A stretch of 64,000 bases of DNA, from contig NZ_CP080377.1 in NCBI RefSeq assembly GCF_019443505.1, positions 4,402,001 to 4,466,000 of the forward strand, in the 5' to 3' direction. The position numbers and the translations under genes are program-made. This document shows positions 8,051 through 15,925 of the stretch, piece after piece. Source of the stretch: Janthinobacterium sp. PAMC25594. GTDB lineage: Bacteria > Pseudomonadota > Gammaproteobacteria > Burkholderiales > Burkholderiaceae_D. Every line of letters starts with the position of its first letter. The stretch's first letter is position 1. The notes below the pieces were generated by a model that saw only the letters and a list, made by a program, of their open reading frames with translations, searched no databases and had not been told where the DNA came from.

Positions 8051-8761
8051 CTAGCTCAGCTGGAAGGTCAGGGGGACAAGCACATAGACCGGGACGGGTT
8101 TGCCGTTTTCGATCATCGGCTTGAACAGCGCGCGCTGCGCGGCCTGGCGGCCCGCTTCATCGAGGTTGCCGTAGCCGGTCGATTTATGGATCAGGATTTG
8201 CTCCGGCAAGCCCTTTTCATTGATCAGGATGCGCAGCACCACCGTGCCGCTTTCGCCCAGACGGCGCGACAAATTCGGGTAGATCAGTTGCGGTGCCTTG
8301 ATGTATTCGACGCTGCTGACGGTGCGCGGCGTGGACGGCGCCGGTGGCGTCGGCGACGGTGCCGCTGGCGCGGTCGGCGCGGCGGTGGCCACGGGGGCCG
8401 CTTCGGCGCGCGTCGGCTGCGGCGGCGTGATCGTCGGTTCGCTCGGCGCCACGGCGATCAGCGGCAGCGGCGGGATGACGGCGCGCGGCACGGGAGCGCT
8501 CAATTCCACGGTTTTTGGCACCGACGGTGCCGGCGGCTTGGGCGGCGCCGGCGGGGCGATGATGCTGATGGTGGTGATGGTCGGCATGGCCGCCGTGACG
8601 ACGCGGCTCAGCAGGCCGCTCTGGATGGCGTAAAAGCCGACAATATGCAGGACGACGATGGCCATCAGCGGCGCGAACTTGTTGCGCTTCTTGTCGAAGT
8701 CGGCAAATTGTTGCACGGCCTGCACCGTTACGGGCGGGGGCATCATCGTCATGGCATTCAT
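8051..8761 (-). CDS. tonB: TonB energy-transducing protein
   Basis: 236 aa from the ATG at 8761. The frame continues to 8866 through the 3' end of bfd, which is not used. Layout is typical: a short cytoplasmic N-terminus, one membrane anchor (FAPLMAIVVLHIVGFYAI), a long Pro/Ala-rich periplasmic spacer, and a C-terminal TonB domain (IYPNLSRRLGESGTVVLRI, then ALFKPMIENGKPVPV). It transmits proton-motive force to outer-membrane receptors. No exbB or exbD lies next to it, so it relies on a pair encoded elsewhere. It starts 8 bases after bfd on the same strand, so both probably share the Fur-controlled promoter. Confidence 0.93.
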   Translation of the reverse strand: MNAMTMMPPPVTVQAVQQFADFDKKRNKFAPLMAIVVLHIVGFYAIQSGLLSRVVTAAMPTITTISIIAPPAPPKPPAPSVPKTVELSAPVPRAVIPPLPLIAVAPSEPTITPPQPTRAEAAPVATAAPTAPAAPSPTPPAPSTPRTVSSVEYIKAPQLIYPNLSRRLGESGTVVLRILINEKGLPEQILIHKSTGYGNLDEAGRQAAQRALFKPMIENGKPVPVYVLVPLTFQLS

Positions 8762-8769
8762 CGCTTTCT

Positions 8770-8985
8770 TTAGTTTGTCAGTACAGCTCGCATCAATACG
8801 GTTTCTTGCAGCACTACGGTGGCGCTCAGGTGATCGTTCAGCACTTCCCGCGCGCAGGTATGGCATTTGCCGCAGCAGGTGGCTACGCCCAGGTCGCGGC
8901 GCAGTTCGGCCATGCTGGACAGGCCAAGATCGACGGCTTGACGGATTTCACGATCAGATATGTTGTTGCAGACACATACAATCAT
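8770..8985 (-). CDS. bfd: Bacterioferritin-associated ferredoxin
   Basis: 71 aa from the ATG at 8985, preceded by AGAAGGTG. The four cysteines that bind the [2Fe-2S] cluster are present as CVC near the N-terminus (MIVCVCNNISDREIRQ) and CCGKC further on, the pattern of the BFD/Fer2_BFD family. Bfd reduces heme in bacterioferritin to release stored iron, so it is expressed under iron starvation. The strong Fur box 64 bases upstream fits that. It is co-directional with tonB. Confidence 0.95.
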   Translation of the reverse strand: MIVCVCNNISDREIRQAVDLGLSSMAELRRDLGVATCCGKCHTCAREVLNDHLSATVVLQETVLMRAVLTN

Positions 8986-9398
8986 TGATACACCTTCTGG
9001 CTGGAGGATGAAAAATGCACTAGTGCTGGGAAGCATTGTTGCTAGTGTTTTAATGAGAATCATTATCATTACGTTTCATTGTCGCGCAAAGCGGAGGACA
9101 ATGCAAGCGATTTTGATCAAGTGTGCGGCGCCTGGCGGCTTGGCGCGGCGCGTGGATATGGCCTGCGTGCGCATGGCGTAGCCCTTGACAGGGGCCACTC
9201 TCCGGGCCAAATAAAAACAATTCGCATTCATGTTTATAATGCTGGTATTGTCTCGGACGGTCGCCGTCCGGACAGTTTGAAAGGCCGCTTGTCGGTAATG
9301 CGCAACAGTTGCGTTTTACCTCACAACACCCAAGTCAAACGCGATGCGCCGCGCGCAGCAGTTTGTCCCGGTGTTCTTAATTTGAACGGAATTTGCTC
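8986..9398. other. Divergent promoter region between bfd and feoA
   Basis: 413 bases without a credible gene. It contains the Fur box at 9049-9067. A TATAAT (9235-9240) lies about 160 bases before feoA, without a convincing -35. Another AT-rich patch is at 9208-9240. Short open frames here lack ribosome sites and domain features. Confidence 0.6.
9049..9067. promoter_or_regulatory. Fur box upstream of bfd
   Basis: TTTAATGAGAATCATTATC matches 16 of 19 bases of the Fur consensus GATAATGATAATCATTATC. It is 64 bases upstream of bfd (minus strand) and about 330 bases upstream of feoA. Control of bfd-tonB by Fur is a firm prediction; control of feoAB from this site is less certain because of the distance. 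Confidence 0.88.
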
Positions 9399-9683
9399 AT
9401 GACTCTAGTTCCACCCTTGATGACGCTCGACGCGCTGGCAGTCGGCCAGAGCGGCACGGTGTTGCATATCACGCCCCACACGGCAGGACAGACGGAAGAT
9501 GGCGTTGACCTCGCCCGCCGCTTGATGGAGCTGGGATTCGTTCCTGGCGAACATATCCGCATGCTCAAGCGCGGTATTCCCGGCGGCGACCCCCTGGCCA
9601 TCAAGGTCGGCAATGCCACGTTCGCACTGCGCCGCTTCGAAGCGGCGCTGATCACGATTCAACCGCTGCTTCAACCGGAATAA
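9399..9683 (+). CDS. feoA: Ferrous iron transport protein A
   Basis: 94 aa from the ATG at 9399 (a TTG two codons earlier is less likely). It is an SH3-like FeoA domain: LMTLDALAVGQSGTVL, then LARRLMELGFVPGEHIRML, then NATFALRRFEAALI. FeoA is a small cytoplasmic partner of FeoB. The stop is 2 bases before the feoB ATG, so the two are translated together. Confidence 0.95.
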   Translation: MTLVPPLMTLDALAVGQSGTVLHITPHTAGQTEDGVDLARRLMELGFVPGEHIRMLKRGIPGGDPLAIKVGNATFALRRFEAALITIQPLLQPE

Positions 9684-9685
9684 CC

Positions 9686-11587
9686 ATGGGTGCCGTAGAA
9701 ACTATCGTGGAAGCGGGCGCGCACAAGCCGCCGCACCAGCCACAAATCGCCTTGCTGGGCAATCCGAACTGCGGCAAGACCGCCCTGTTCAACCGTTTGA
9801 CGGGCGCGCGCCAGAAAGTGGCGAACTACGCCGGCGTGACCATCGAGCGCAAGGAAGGCCATTTCACTTCGCCCGCCGGCAAGCCCGTGCGCCTGCTCGA
9901 TCTGCCGGGCGCCTACAGCCTGTCGGCCACCACGCCCGATGAAGCCATCACGCGCGACGTGGTGGGGGGATTGCGCAAGGGTGACCCGCGCCCGGACGCC
10001 ATCATTTGCGTCGTTGACGCCACCAATCTGCGCCTGAACTTGCGCCTGGTGCTGGAAGTCAAGCGTCTGGGCTTGCCCATGCTGCTGGCGCTGAACATGA
10101 CGGACGTGGCGCGCAAGCGCGGCATGCTGATCGATACGGCCAGGCTGGCGCAGGAACTGGGCATGCCCGTGGTGGAAACCGTCGCGGTGCAGCACGATGG
10201 CGAAAAAGCCCTGTTGAACGCCATCGACGCCATGCTGCCCCTGCCGGTCGTGGAAGCGAAACCGCTGGCGGCCATCGATGCCGTCACGGTCGAAGAAACC
10301 CAGCGCGAAGTGCGCCGCATCCTGGCCGCCGTCAGCAATGACAGCAGCGACACGGGCAACCTGACGGAAAAAATCGACGACGTGGTGCTGCACCCCGTGT
10401 TCGGCCCCCTCATCCTGGCCGTGCTGATGTTCCTGATCTTCCAGGCCGTGTTTGCCTGGGCCGCCACGCCGATGGAAATGATCACCGATGGCGTGGGCCA
10501 CCTGGGTGCCCTGCTGACGGCGAACATGCCCGATGGCCACCTGAAAAGCTTGCTGGTGGAAGGCATCATCGGCGGCGTCGGCAGCGTGCTGGTATTCCTG
10601 CCGCAGATCCTGATCCTGTTCTTCTTTATCCTGAGTCTGGAAGACTGCGGCTACCTGCCGCGCGCGGCCTTCCTGCTGGACCGCCTGATGGGCGGCGTGG
10701 GCCTGTCGGGCCGTGCCTTCATCCCGCTGCTGTCGAGCTTTGCCTGCGCCATCCCCGGCGTGATGGCGGCGCGCACCATCCAGAACCCGCGCGACCGCCT
10801 CGTCACCATCATGATCGCGCCGCTGATGACGTGCTCGGCGCGTTTGCCCGTGTATGCGCTGATCATCGCCGCCTTCATCCCGCAGCGCCAGGTATGGGGC
10901 TATCTGAGCCTGCAAGGCCTGGTGCTGTTCGTGCTGTACTTCGCCGGCATCATCTCGGCCATGGCCGTGGCCTGGGTCATGAAGCGTGGCATGGGCGTGC
11001 GCGGCAACCAGCCACTGATGCTGGAACTGCCGGCCTACCACTGGCCGCACCTGCGCAACCTGGCCGTCAGCCTGTGGGAGCGCGCGAAGATCTTCCTCAC
11101 GCGCGTCGGCACCATCATCCTGAGCCTGATGATCATCCTGTGGTTCCTCAGCACCTTCCCCGGCGCGCCGGACAACGCGATCCATCCTCCTATCTATTAC
11201 AGCCTGGCCGGCATCCTGGGCCGCGGCCTGGAAGTGATCTTCGCGCCCATCGGTTTCAACTGGCAGATCTGCATCGCGCTGGTGCCCGGCATGGCGGCCC
11301 GCGAAGTGGCCGTCGGCGCCCTGGGCACCGTGTATGCGCTGTCGCAAACGGGCGATGCGCTGGCCACCACGCTGGAGCCGTTGATCGCCCATTCATGGTC
11401 GATGGCCACCGCGCTGTCCTTGCTGGCCTGGTATGTGTTCGCGCCGCAGTGCCTGTCGACGCTCTCCGTGGTGAAGCGCGAGACGGGCGGCTGGCGCTAT
11501 CCGCTGCTGATGGCCGGCTACATGTTTGCGCTGGCGTATGCCGCCTCGTTCATCACATATCGCGTCGCCCTGATGCTGGGCGCTTAG
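9686..11587 (+). CDS. feoB: Ferrous iron transporter FeoB
   Basis: 633 aa. The N-terminal G domain carries G1 GNPNCGKT (residues 25-32), G3 DLPG (72-75) and G4 NMTD (137-140). A helical insertion follows, then the membrane domain with Gate/nucleoside-recognition segments, including LEDCGYLPRAAFLLD and AFIPLLSSFACAIPGVMAARTI. At 633 aa it is shorter than the 773-aa E. coli protein, in the range of FeoBs that lack the C-terminal extension. It imports Fe2+ across the inner membrane. It is followed 9 bases later by a Cys-rich small membrane protein in place of FeoC. Confidence 0.96.
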   Translation: MGAVETIVEAGAHKPPHQPQIALLGNPNCGKTALFNRLTGARQKVANYAGVTIERKEGHFTSPAGKPVRLLDLPGAYSLSATTPDEAITRDVVGGLRKGDPRPDAIICVVDATNLRLNLRLVLEVKRLGLPMLLALNMTDVARKRGMLIDTARLAQELGMPVVETVAVQHDGEKALLNAIDAMLPLPVVEAKPLAAIDAVTVEETQREVRRILAAVSNDSSDTGNLTEKIDDVVLHPVFGPLILAVLMFLIFQAVFAWAATPMEMITDGVGHLGALLTANMPDGHLKSLLVEGIIGGVGSVLVFLPQILILFFFILSLEDCGYLPRAAFLLDRLMGGVGLSGRAFIPLLSSFACAIPGVMAARTIQNPRDRLVTIMIAPLMTCSARLPVYALIIAAFIPQRQVWGYLSLQGLVLFVLYFAGIISAMAVAWVMKRGMGVRGNQPLMLELPAYHWPHLRNLAVSLWERAKIFLTRVGTIILSLMIILWFLSTFPGAPDNAIHPPIYYSLAGILGRGLEVIFAPIGFNWQICIALVPGMAAREVAVGALGTVYALSQTGDALATTLEPLIAHSWSMATALSLLAWYVFAPQCLSTLSVVKRETGGWRYPLLMAGYMFALAYAASFITYRVALMLGA

Positions 11588-11596
11588 GAGAAAACC

Positions 11597-11878
11597 ATGT
11601 GGCAAACCCTCATCGTCGCCCTGATCGTCGCAGCCGCGCTGCTGCATTTTTCGACCAAGTACCTGCCGGCGGGCGTGCGCCGCGCCATCGTGCGCGGCCT
11701 GGTGCGCTGCGGCCTCGATGAGGCGAAGATGTCGACCTTCTTCAAGGTGGCGCCCGGTTGCGGCAGCGGCTGCGGTTCCTGCGGTTCCTGCGACAGTCCG
11801 CCGCCACCGTCGGCCACGCCACCGGCCGACGGCAGCAGCAAGCGCGTGATCCTGATGCAGGTACAGCGCCAGGATTGA
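11597..11878 (+). CDS. FeoB-associated Cys-rich membrane protein
   Basis: 93 aa, start preceded by TAGGAGAAAACC. One N-terminal membrane helix (LIVALIVAAALLHF) is followed by a basic stretch, then a cysteine cluster at residues 55, 59, 62 and 65 (GCGSGCGSCGSCD) and a proline-rich tail. The position directly after feoB and the topology match the small Cys-rich proteins that replace FeoC in many bacteria. The cysteines could bind an Fe-S cluster or iron and regulate or feed FeoB; that is hypothesis. A further Cys lies at 38. Confidence 0.8.
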   Translation: MWQTLIVALIVAAALLHFSTKYLPAGVRRAIVRGLVRCGLDEAKMSTFFKVAPGCGSGCGSCGSCDSPPPPSATPPADGSSKRVILMQVQRQD

Positions 11879-11942
11879 TGTACGTCTAGCCACAGGCGCG
11901 CCCGTGGGCTACACTGGGCTTTCCGCATGGCAAGGAGTGGCA

Positions 11943-12104
11943 ATGGCGATACTGTTGATCTTCATGTTTTTGTTTGCGATCGCCACCTGGCTGCTGGCCA
12001 GCCGGCGTGGGCGCAATGGCGGCGTCTGGTTCGGTATCGGCCTGTTCCTCGGGCCGTTCGCCTTGCTGGCGGTGGCCGCCCTGCCACCCGTCGCGGCGCG
12101 CTGA
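11943..12104 (+). CDS. Small hydrophobic membrane protein, unknown function
   Basis: 53 aa from the ATG at 11943, preceded by a strong AAGGAG (11932-11937). Two hydrophobic segments (ILLIFMFLFAIATWLLA and GVWFGIGLFLGPFALLAVAAL) flank a short RRGRNGG turn. A longer frame from 11904 is possible but has no ribosome site. It is the last gene before a terminator, 64 bases after the feo cluster. No function is recognised. Confidence 0.65.
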   Translation: MAILLIFMFLFAIATWLLASRRGRNGGVWFGIGLFLGPFALLAVAALPPVAAR

Positions 12105-12116
12105 CCCTGTATTGTT

Positions 12117-12141
12117 AAAACCCGCAGATGCGGGTTTTTTT
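12117..12141. terminator. Bidirectional rho-independent terminator
   Basis: AAAACCCGCA and TGCGGGTTTTTT pair around a short centre, with A-run and T-run flanks, so it can work on both strands. It ends the feo-side transcript and overlaps the stop codon of the AraC-type gene on the other strand. Confidence 0.9.
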
Positions 12142-13060
12142 ACGCCTGCACGCCCGCGTGGCGCAGCCGGTACTGGCGCGGCGAGCAGTCCATGACGCGC
12201 TTGAAGGCGTGGCTGAAGGCGCTGTCCGAATCGTAACCCAGCGCCAGCGCGATCGAGGCGATGGGCGCGCCGCTGTCCTTCAGGCGCCGCGTCGCCAGGC
12301 GCATGCGCCAGCGCAGCAGGTAGTCGAGCGGCGTCACGCCCACCCTGGTCTTGAAATGCACGGCAAAGGCGGAGCGCGACTGGCCCGCGACGGCGGCCAG
12401 CTGTGCCAAGGTCCAGCGCTGCGCCGGCTGCGCATGCATCGCCTCGATGGCCGCGCGCAGCCGGGGATCGGCCAGCGCGAACAGCCAGCCTGCCGGGTGC
12501 GAGGCCTGCGCTGCCAGATACTGGCGCAGCATCTGCAGCAGCATCATGTGGCCCAGGTGGCGCGTCATCAGCGCCGCGCCGGGCGCCGTCGCCTGCAGTT
12601 CCTGCGCCAGCCGTTGCAAGGCCCAGTGCAGCACGCTGGCCTGGTCCGTATCGCCGCGCACGTGCAGCAGCGGCGGCAGGCAGTCGAGCAGGATGGCCGC
12701 TTCGTCGCCAAAGCTGAAGCGTCCGCCGATGAGAAAAAAATCGTGCTGCGGCGCGCCGTGGCGGGCCACGCCGTGCCGCGCATGCCGGTACACGTCCAGC
12801 GCCGGCGCGGCCGGCAAGCCGGGTGTGCTGGCCAGGGTAAACGCGCGCCCCGGCGCCAGCAGGAAGCAGTCGCCCGTCTGCAGTTGCACGGGAGCGTCGA
12901 TGCCGGCGACCGTCAGCCAGCAGCCGCCTTCGATCACGGCGTTGAACTTGATGCCGTCCGGCGGCGGAAAGTCGATGGCCCACTCGCCGCCCGCCTTCAG
13001 GCCGGCAAAGTAGGAACTGCGCGTATCGAGCAGCGAGAGTACATCGGAGAGCAAATCCAT
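12140..13060 (-). CDS. AraC-family transcriptional regulator
   Basis: 306 aa from the ATG at 13060; the frame extends to 13135 without a better start. The N-terminal half is a cupin-like effector domain of the AraC-binding type (FNAVIEGGCWLTVAG, then GDCFLLAPGRAFTL). The C-terminal ~100 residues hold two helix-turn-helix motifs: WTLAQLAAVAGQSRSAFAVHFK and SIALALGYDSDSAFSHAFKRVMDCSPRQYR. It is divergent from an SDR gene with a 107-base spacer, the classic layout of a local activator and its target. The effector is unknown. Its stop codon overlaps the terminator at 12117-12141. Confidence 0.92.
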   Translation of the reverse strand: MDLLSDVLSLLDTRSSYFAGLKAGGEWAIDFPPPDGIKFNAVIEGGCWLTVAGIDAPVQLQTGDCFLLAPGRAFTLASTPGLPAAPALDVYRHARHGVARHGAPQHDFFLIGGRFSFGDEAAILLDCLPPLLHVRGDTDQASVLHWALQRLAQELQATAPGAALMTRHLGHMMLLQMLRQYLAAQASHPAGWLFALADPRLRAAIEAMHAQPAQRWTLAQLAAVAGQSRSAFAVHFKTRVGVTPLDYLLRWRMRLATRRLKDSGAPIASIALALGYDSDSAFSHAFKRVMDCSPRQYRLRHAGVQA

Positions 13061-13167
13061 GGTGGGTTCAATTCTGGACGATAGCGATAGTATTAAAGAT
13101 TTTACGCCATTCACAGTCCAGGCCACGGCGCGCACAATGGGTTTTTATCGATCACGCCCAGGCAGCC

Positions 13168-14157
13168 ATGACATATACCACTACCCTTCAAACTCCCTTG
13201 CATTCCGGTTTTGACGCGCGCACCACGGCCACCGAGGCGCTGGCCGGGCGCGACCTGTCCGGCATGCAGGCCATCGTCACGGGCGGCGCATCGGGCCTGG
13301 GTCTGGAAACGGTGCGCGTGCTGGCCGGCGCCGGCGCCCGTGTACTGGTGCCGGCGCGCCACCCGCATCAGGCGCAAGCGGCCCTGGATGGCATGGCCGG
13401 CGTGGAGGTCGCCGCGCTCGACCTGCTCGATCCGCAATCGATCGATGCCTTTGCCGCCGCCTTTCTTGCCTCCGGCCGCGCCCTGCACGTGCTGGTCAAC
13501 GGCGCCGGCATCATGGCCACGCCCTTGCTGCGCGATGCGCGTGGCTACGAGGCGCAGTTCGCGACGAATCACCTGGGGCATTTCCAGCTGACGGCACGCC
13601 TGTGGCGCGCCTTGCGGCAGGCGCGGGGCGCGCGCGTGGTGTGCGTGTCGTCGCTGGGACACCGGCAGGCAGGCGTCGACCTGGACGACCCGCATTTCCT
13701 GCATCAGCCGTACGACAAATGGCGCGCGTATGCGCAGTCGAAAAGCGCCAATGCGCTGTTTGCCGTGGAACTGGACCGGCGCGCCGCGGCGCACGGCGTG
13801 CGCGCCTACTCGCTGCATCCGGGCGCCATCCTGACGCCGCTGCTGCGCCATCTGGACCTCGACGACTTGCGCCGGGTCGGGGCGCTCGATGACGAGGGCC
13901 AGGTGAATCCGCCGCCGCAATCGGGTTTCAAGAATGTGGCGCAGGGCGCGGCCACGGCCGTCTGGTGCGCCACCAGCGCGCAGCTCGATGGTATCGGCGG
14001 CGTGTATTGCGAGGATGGCGACATCGCCACCCTGGTGGCGGACGACAGCACGGGGCCGGGCGTGCGGCGCTGGGCTGTCGATCCCGCGCAGGCACGCCGG
14101 CTATGGGCGCTGAGCGAGCAGATGACGGGCGTGCGCTTCGATTGCGACGCGGCATAA
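13168..14157 (+). CDS. Short-chain dehydrogenase/reductase
   Basis: 329 aa. It has the classical SDR cofactor motif TGGASGLG near residue 40, the NGAG motif (VNGAGIMATPLL), catalytic Ser in VCVSSLGH and catalytic YxxxK in YAQSKSAN. It resembles the retinol-dehydrogenase/oxidoreductase-like SDRs of about 320 aa. The substrate cannot be read from sequence. It is probably controlled by the divergent AraC-type regulator. The start follows a modest GGCAG. Confidence 0.88.
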   Translation: MTYTTTLQTPLHSGFDARTTATEALAGRDLSGMQAIVTGGASGLGLETVRVLAGAGARVLVPARHPHQAQAALDGMAGVEVAALDLLDPQSIDAFAAAFLASGRALHVLVNGAGIMATPLLRDARGYEAQFATNHLGHFQLTARLWRALRQARGARVVCVSSLGHRQAGVDLDDPHFLHQPYDKWRAYAQSKSANALFAVELDRRAAAHGVRAYSLHPGAILTPLLRHLDLDDLRRVGALDDEGQVNPPPQSGFKNVAQGAATAVWCATSAQLDGIGGVYCEDGDIATLVADDSTGPGVRRWAVDPAQARRLWALSEQMTGVRFDCDAA

Positions 14158-14181
14158 AAAATGCCGGGCAGTGCCCGGCAT
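14155..14181 (-). terminator. Rho-independent terminator of the NagZ-type gene
   Basis: A strong GC hairpin with arms ATGCCGGGCA and TGCCCGGCAT (14161-14181), preceded on the plus strand by a run of A. That gives a U-tract on the minus strand, where the glycosidase gene ends at 14203. Confidence 0.85.
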
Positions 14182-14202
14182 GTGCATGACGGCGGCGTGG
14201 AT

Positions 14203-15744
14203 TTACGCCTTGCCGGCCAGTTTTTCCACCACGGGCACCAGCGCGGCCGGGCGGCAGCCGAAGGCGGCCAGGCGGCCTTGCGCGTGGGGCGCCAGGTCCA
14301 GGTCGTAGGGCAAACGGCCCGCCACCAGCCACAGTTTATCGTGCGGCAGGGCCTCGACCAGCCGGCGCTGGCCGTCGACGAACATGGCGTTATACGTTTG
14401 CAGCACGATCTGCCGCGCGCCTTGCGCAAAGGCGATGGCCTCGTTGACCTCTTCGTCCAGCGCTTCGGCCGACAAGGCATATTCGCGCACGTCCAGGCCC
14501 GCTTCGAGCAGCGCCGGCAGCATCGAGCTGCGTGCTTCCTTGTTGCGGCCCAGCGCCACTTCGTCGATCTCGCTGCGCGAGCGCACTTCCACCGTCAGCA
14601 GGGTCACGGGCAGGCTGGCGTCGAGCGGGCGGTAGTCGCCCTGCACGCGCAATGCCGCTTTTTGCAGCAGCTGCGACAGGGCCATGGCGGCCGGCTGCAT
14701 CAGCGATGGCGGGGCGACGGGATGTTCGCGCCAGTCGCGCACGGCGCGGTTGCGCTTGAGTTCCGCCACGCGCGCGCAAGCCGCGTCGATGCGCGAGATC
14801 GCAATGTCACCGCGCTCCACGGCGGCGATGACAGCCTCGATGGCCGCCGTCTGCTGCGCTTCGCGGTGCGAGATAAGGACGATGTCGGCGCCTGCCTGCA
14901 GGGTGGCGATGGCGCCCTGGGCGATGCCGATGCCGTCGGCGATGGCCGCCATTTCCAGGCAGTCGGTAATGACGACGCCCTGGTATTGCATTTCACCTCG
15001 CAGCAGGTCCGTCAGCACGCCTTTGGACAGGGTGGCCGGCACGCTGGTGTCGGCTTCGAAGGCGGGGAAGACCACGTGCGCCGTCATGATGGCGTCCACG
15101 CCACCGGCGATGGCCGCGCGGAAGGGCGCCAGTTCCACGGCGCGCAGGCGTTCCTTGTCGTGCGGGACCAGGGCCATGGCGTAGTGCGTGTCGATGGCCG
15201 TGTCGCCGTGGCCGGGGAAGTGCTTGGCGGTCACGGCCATGCCGCTGGCGCGCTGGCCGCGCATGGCGGCCATGCCGTAGGCTATGACGGTGGCGGCATC
15301 CTCTCCATACGCGCGCACGCCGATGACGGGGTTGTTGCGGTTGTTGTTCACATCCAGCACGGGCGCGAGCAGCAGGTTGATGCCCAGCTGGCGCATTTCA
15401 TCGCCGCTGATCTGGTTCATGCGTTCGCAATCTTCCACCGAGCCGGCCGCCTGGAAAGCCATCGCCGCCGGAATCGGCGTGACGCCCTGCTCGATGCGCA
15501 TCACCATGCCGCCTTCCTGGTCGATGGAGATCAAGAGCGGGATGTCCGACACTTCCGCGTTGATTTCCTGCAGTTCGCGGCACAGGGCCGACACTTGCGC
15601 AGGCGTGTGTACATTGCGGCGGAACAGGATCACGCCGCCCACCTTCTTTTCGCGTATCAAGGTCTTGATATGCTCGTCCGCCTGCAGGGCGTCGAAGCCC
15701 ACCATGAACAACTGTCCTACTTTTTCGCGCAAACCCTGCTCCAT
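14203..15744 (-). CDS. GH3 beta-N-acetylhexosaminidase (NagZ-like), two-domain form
   Basis: 513 aa from the ATG at 15744 after CCGGAGGAG. The GH3 N-terminal domain has SIDQEGG, the NagZ-type catalytic loop KHFPGHGDTAIDTH with its His/Asp dyad, and the nucleophile Asp in VVITDCLEMAAI. A C-terminal domain of about 180 aa follows, not found in the ~340-aa enterobacterial NagZ but common in longer bacterial GH3 enzymes. It probably removes GlcNAc from muropeptide fragments in peptidoglycan recycling, which fits amgK and murU in this window. No signal peptide is seen, which agrees with cytoplasmic NagZ. Confidence 0.85.
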   Translation of the reverse strand: MEQGLREKVGQLFMVGFDALQADEHIKTLIREKKVGGVILFRRNVHTPAQVSALCRELQEINAEVSDIPLLISIDQEGGMVMRIEQGVTPIPAAMAFQAAGSVEDCERMNQISGDEMRQLGINLLLAPVLDVNNNRNNPVIGVRAYGEDAATVIAYGMAAMRGQRASGMAVTAKHFPGHGDTAIDTHYAMALVPHDKERLRAVELAPFRAAIAGGVDAIMTAHVVFPAFEADTSVPATLSKGVLTDLLRGEMQYQGVVITDCLEMAAIADGIGIAQGAIATLQAGADIVLISHREAQQTAAIEAVIAAVERGDIAISRIDAACARVAELKRNRAVRDWREHPVAPPSLMQPAAMALSQLLQKAALRVQGDYRPLDASLPVTLLTVEVRSRSEIDEVALGRNKEARSSMLPALLEAGLDVREYALSAEALDEEVNEAIAFAQGARQIVLQTYNAMFVDGQRRLVEALPHDKLWLVAGRLPYDLDLAPHAQGRLAAFGCRPAALVPVVEKLAGKA

Positions 15745-15874
15745 GCTGCAACTCCTCCGGTATTTATTGTGACGACGGCATACGTATTCTGGCACCGTGG
15801 CGGCGCATCGTGGCGCTCACCGGAAAAGCTGCCCTGGTTTTGTACTTGTTTTGGTATTGTATTGGATTTGGATA

Positions 15875-15918
15875 TTTGCGCAAGTGGTTATTAAGTGGTA
15901 TTGCTCCACTTGCGCAAA
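15875..15918. repeat. Perfect 13-bp inverted repeat
   Basis: TTTGCGCAAGTGG (15875-15887) and CCACTTGCGCAAA (15906-15918) are perfect inverted copies with an 18-base loop, which itself contains a further AAGTGG. It lies just past the 3' end of the FMN glutamate-synthase-like gene and about 130 bases before the NagZ-type start. It lacks a U-tract, so it may be a processing site, weak terminator or operator. Confidence 0.6.
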
Positions 15919-15925
15919 CGCCGCA

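Noticed and set aside
9671..11392. 573-codon minus-strand open frame opposite feoB
   Set aside because: Repetitive His/Gln/Asp composition typical of antisense to GC-rich membrane-protein genes; feoB is certain.
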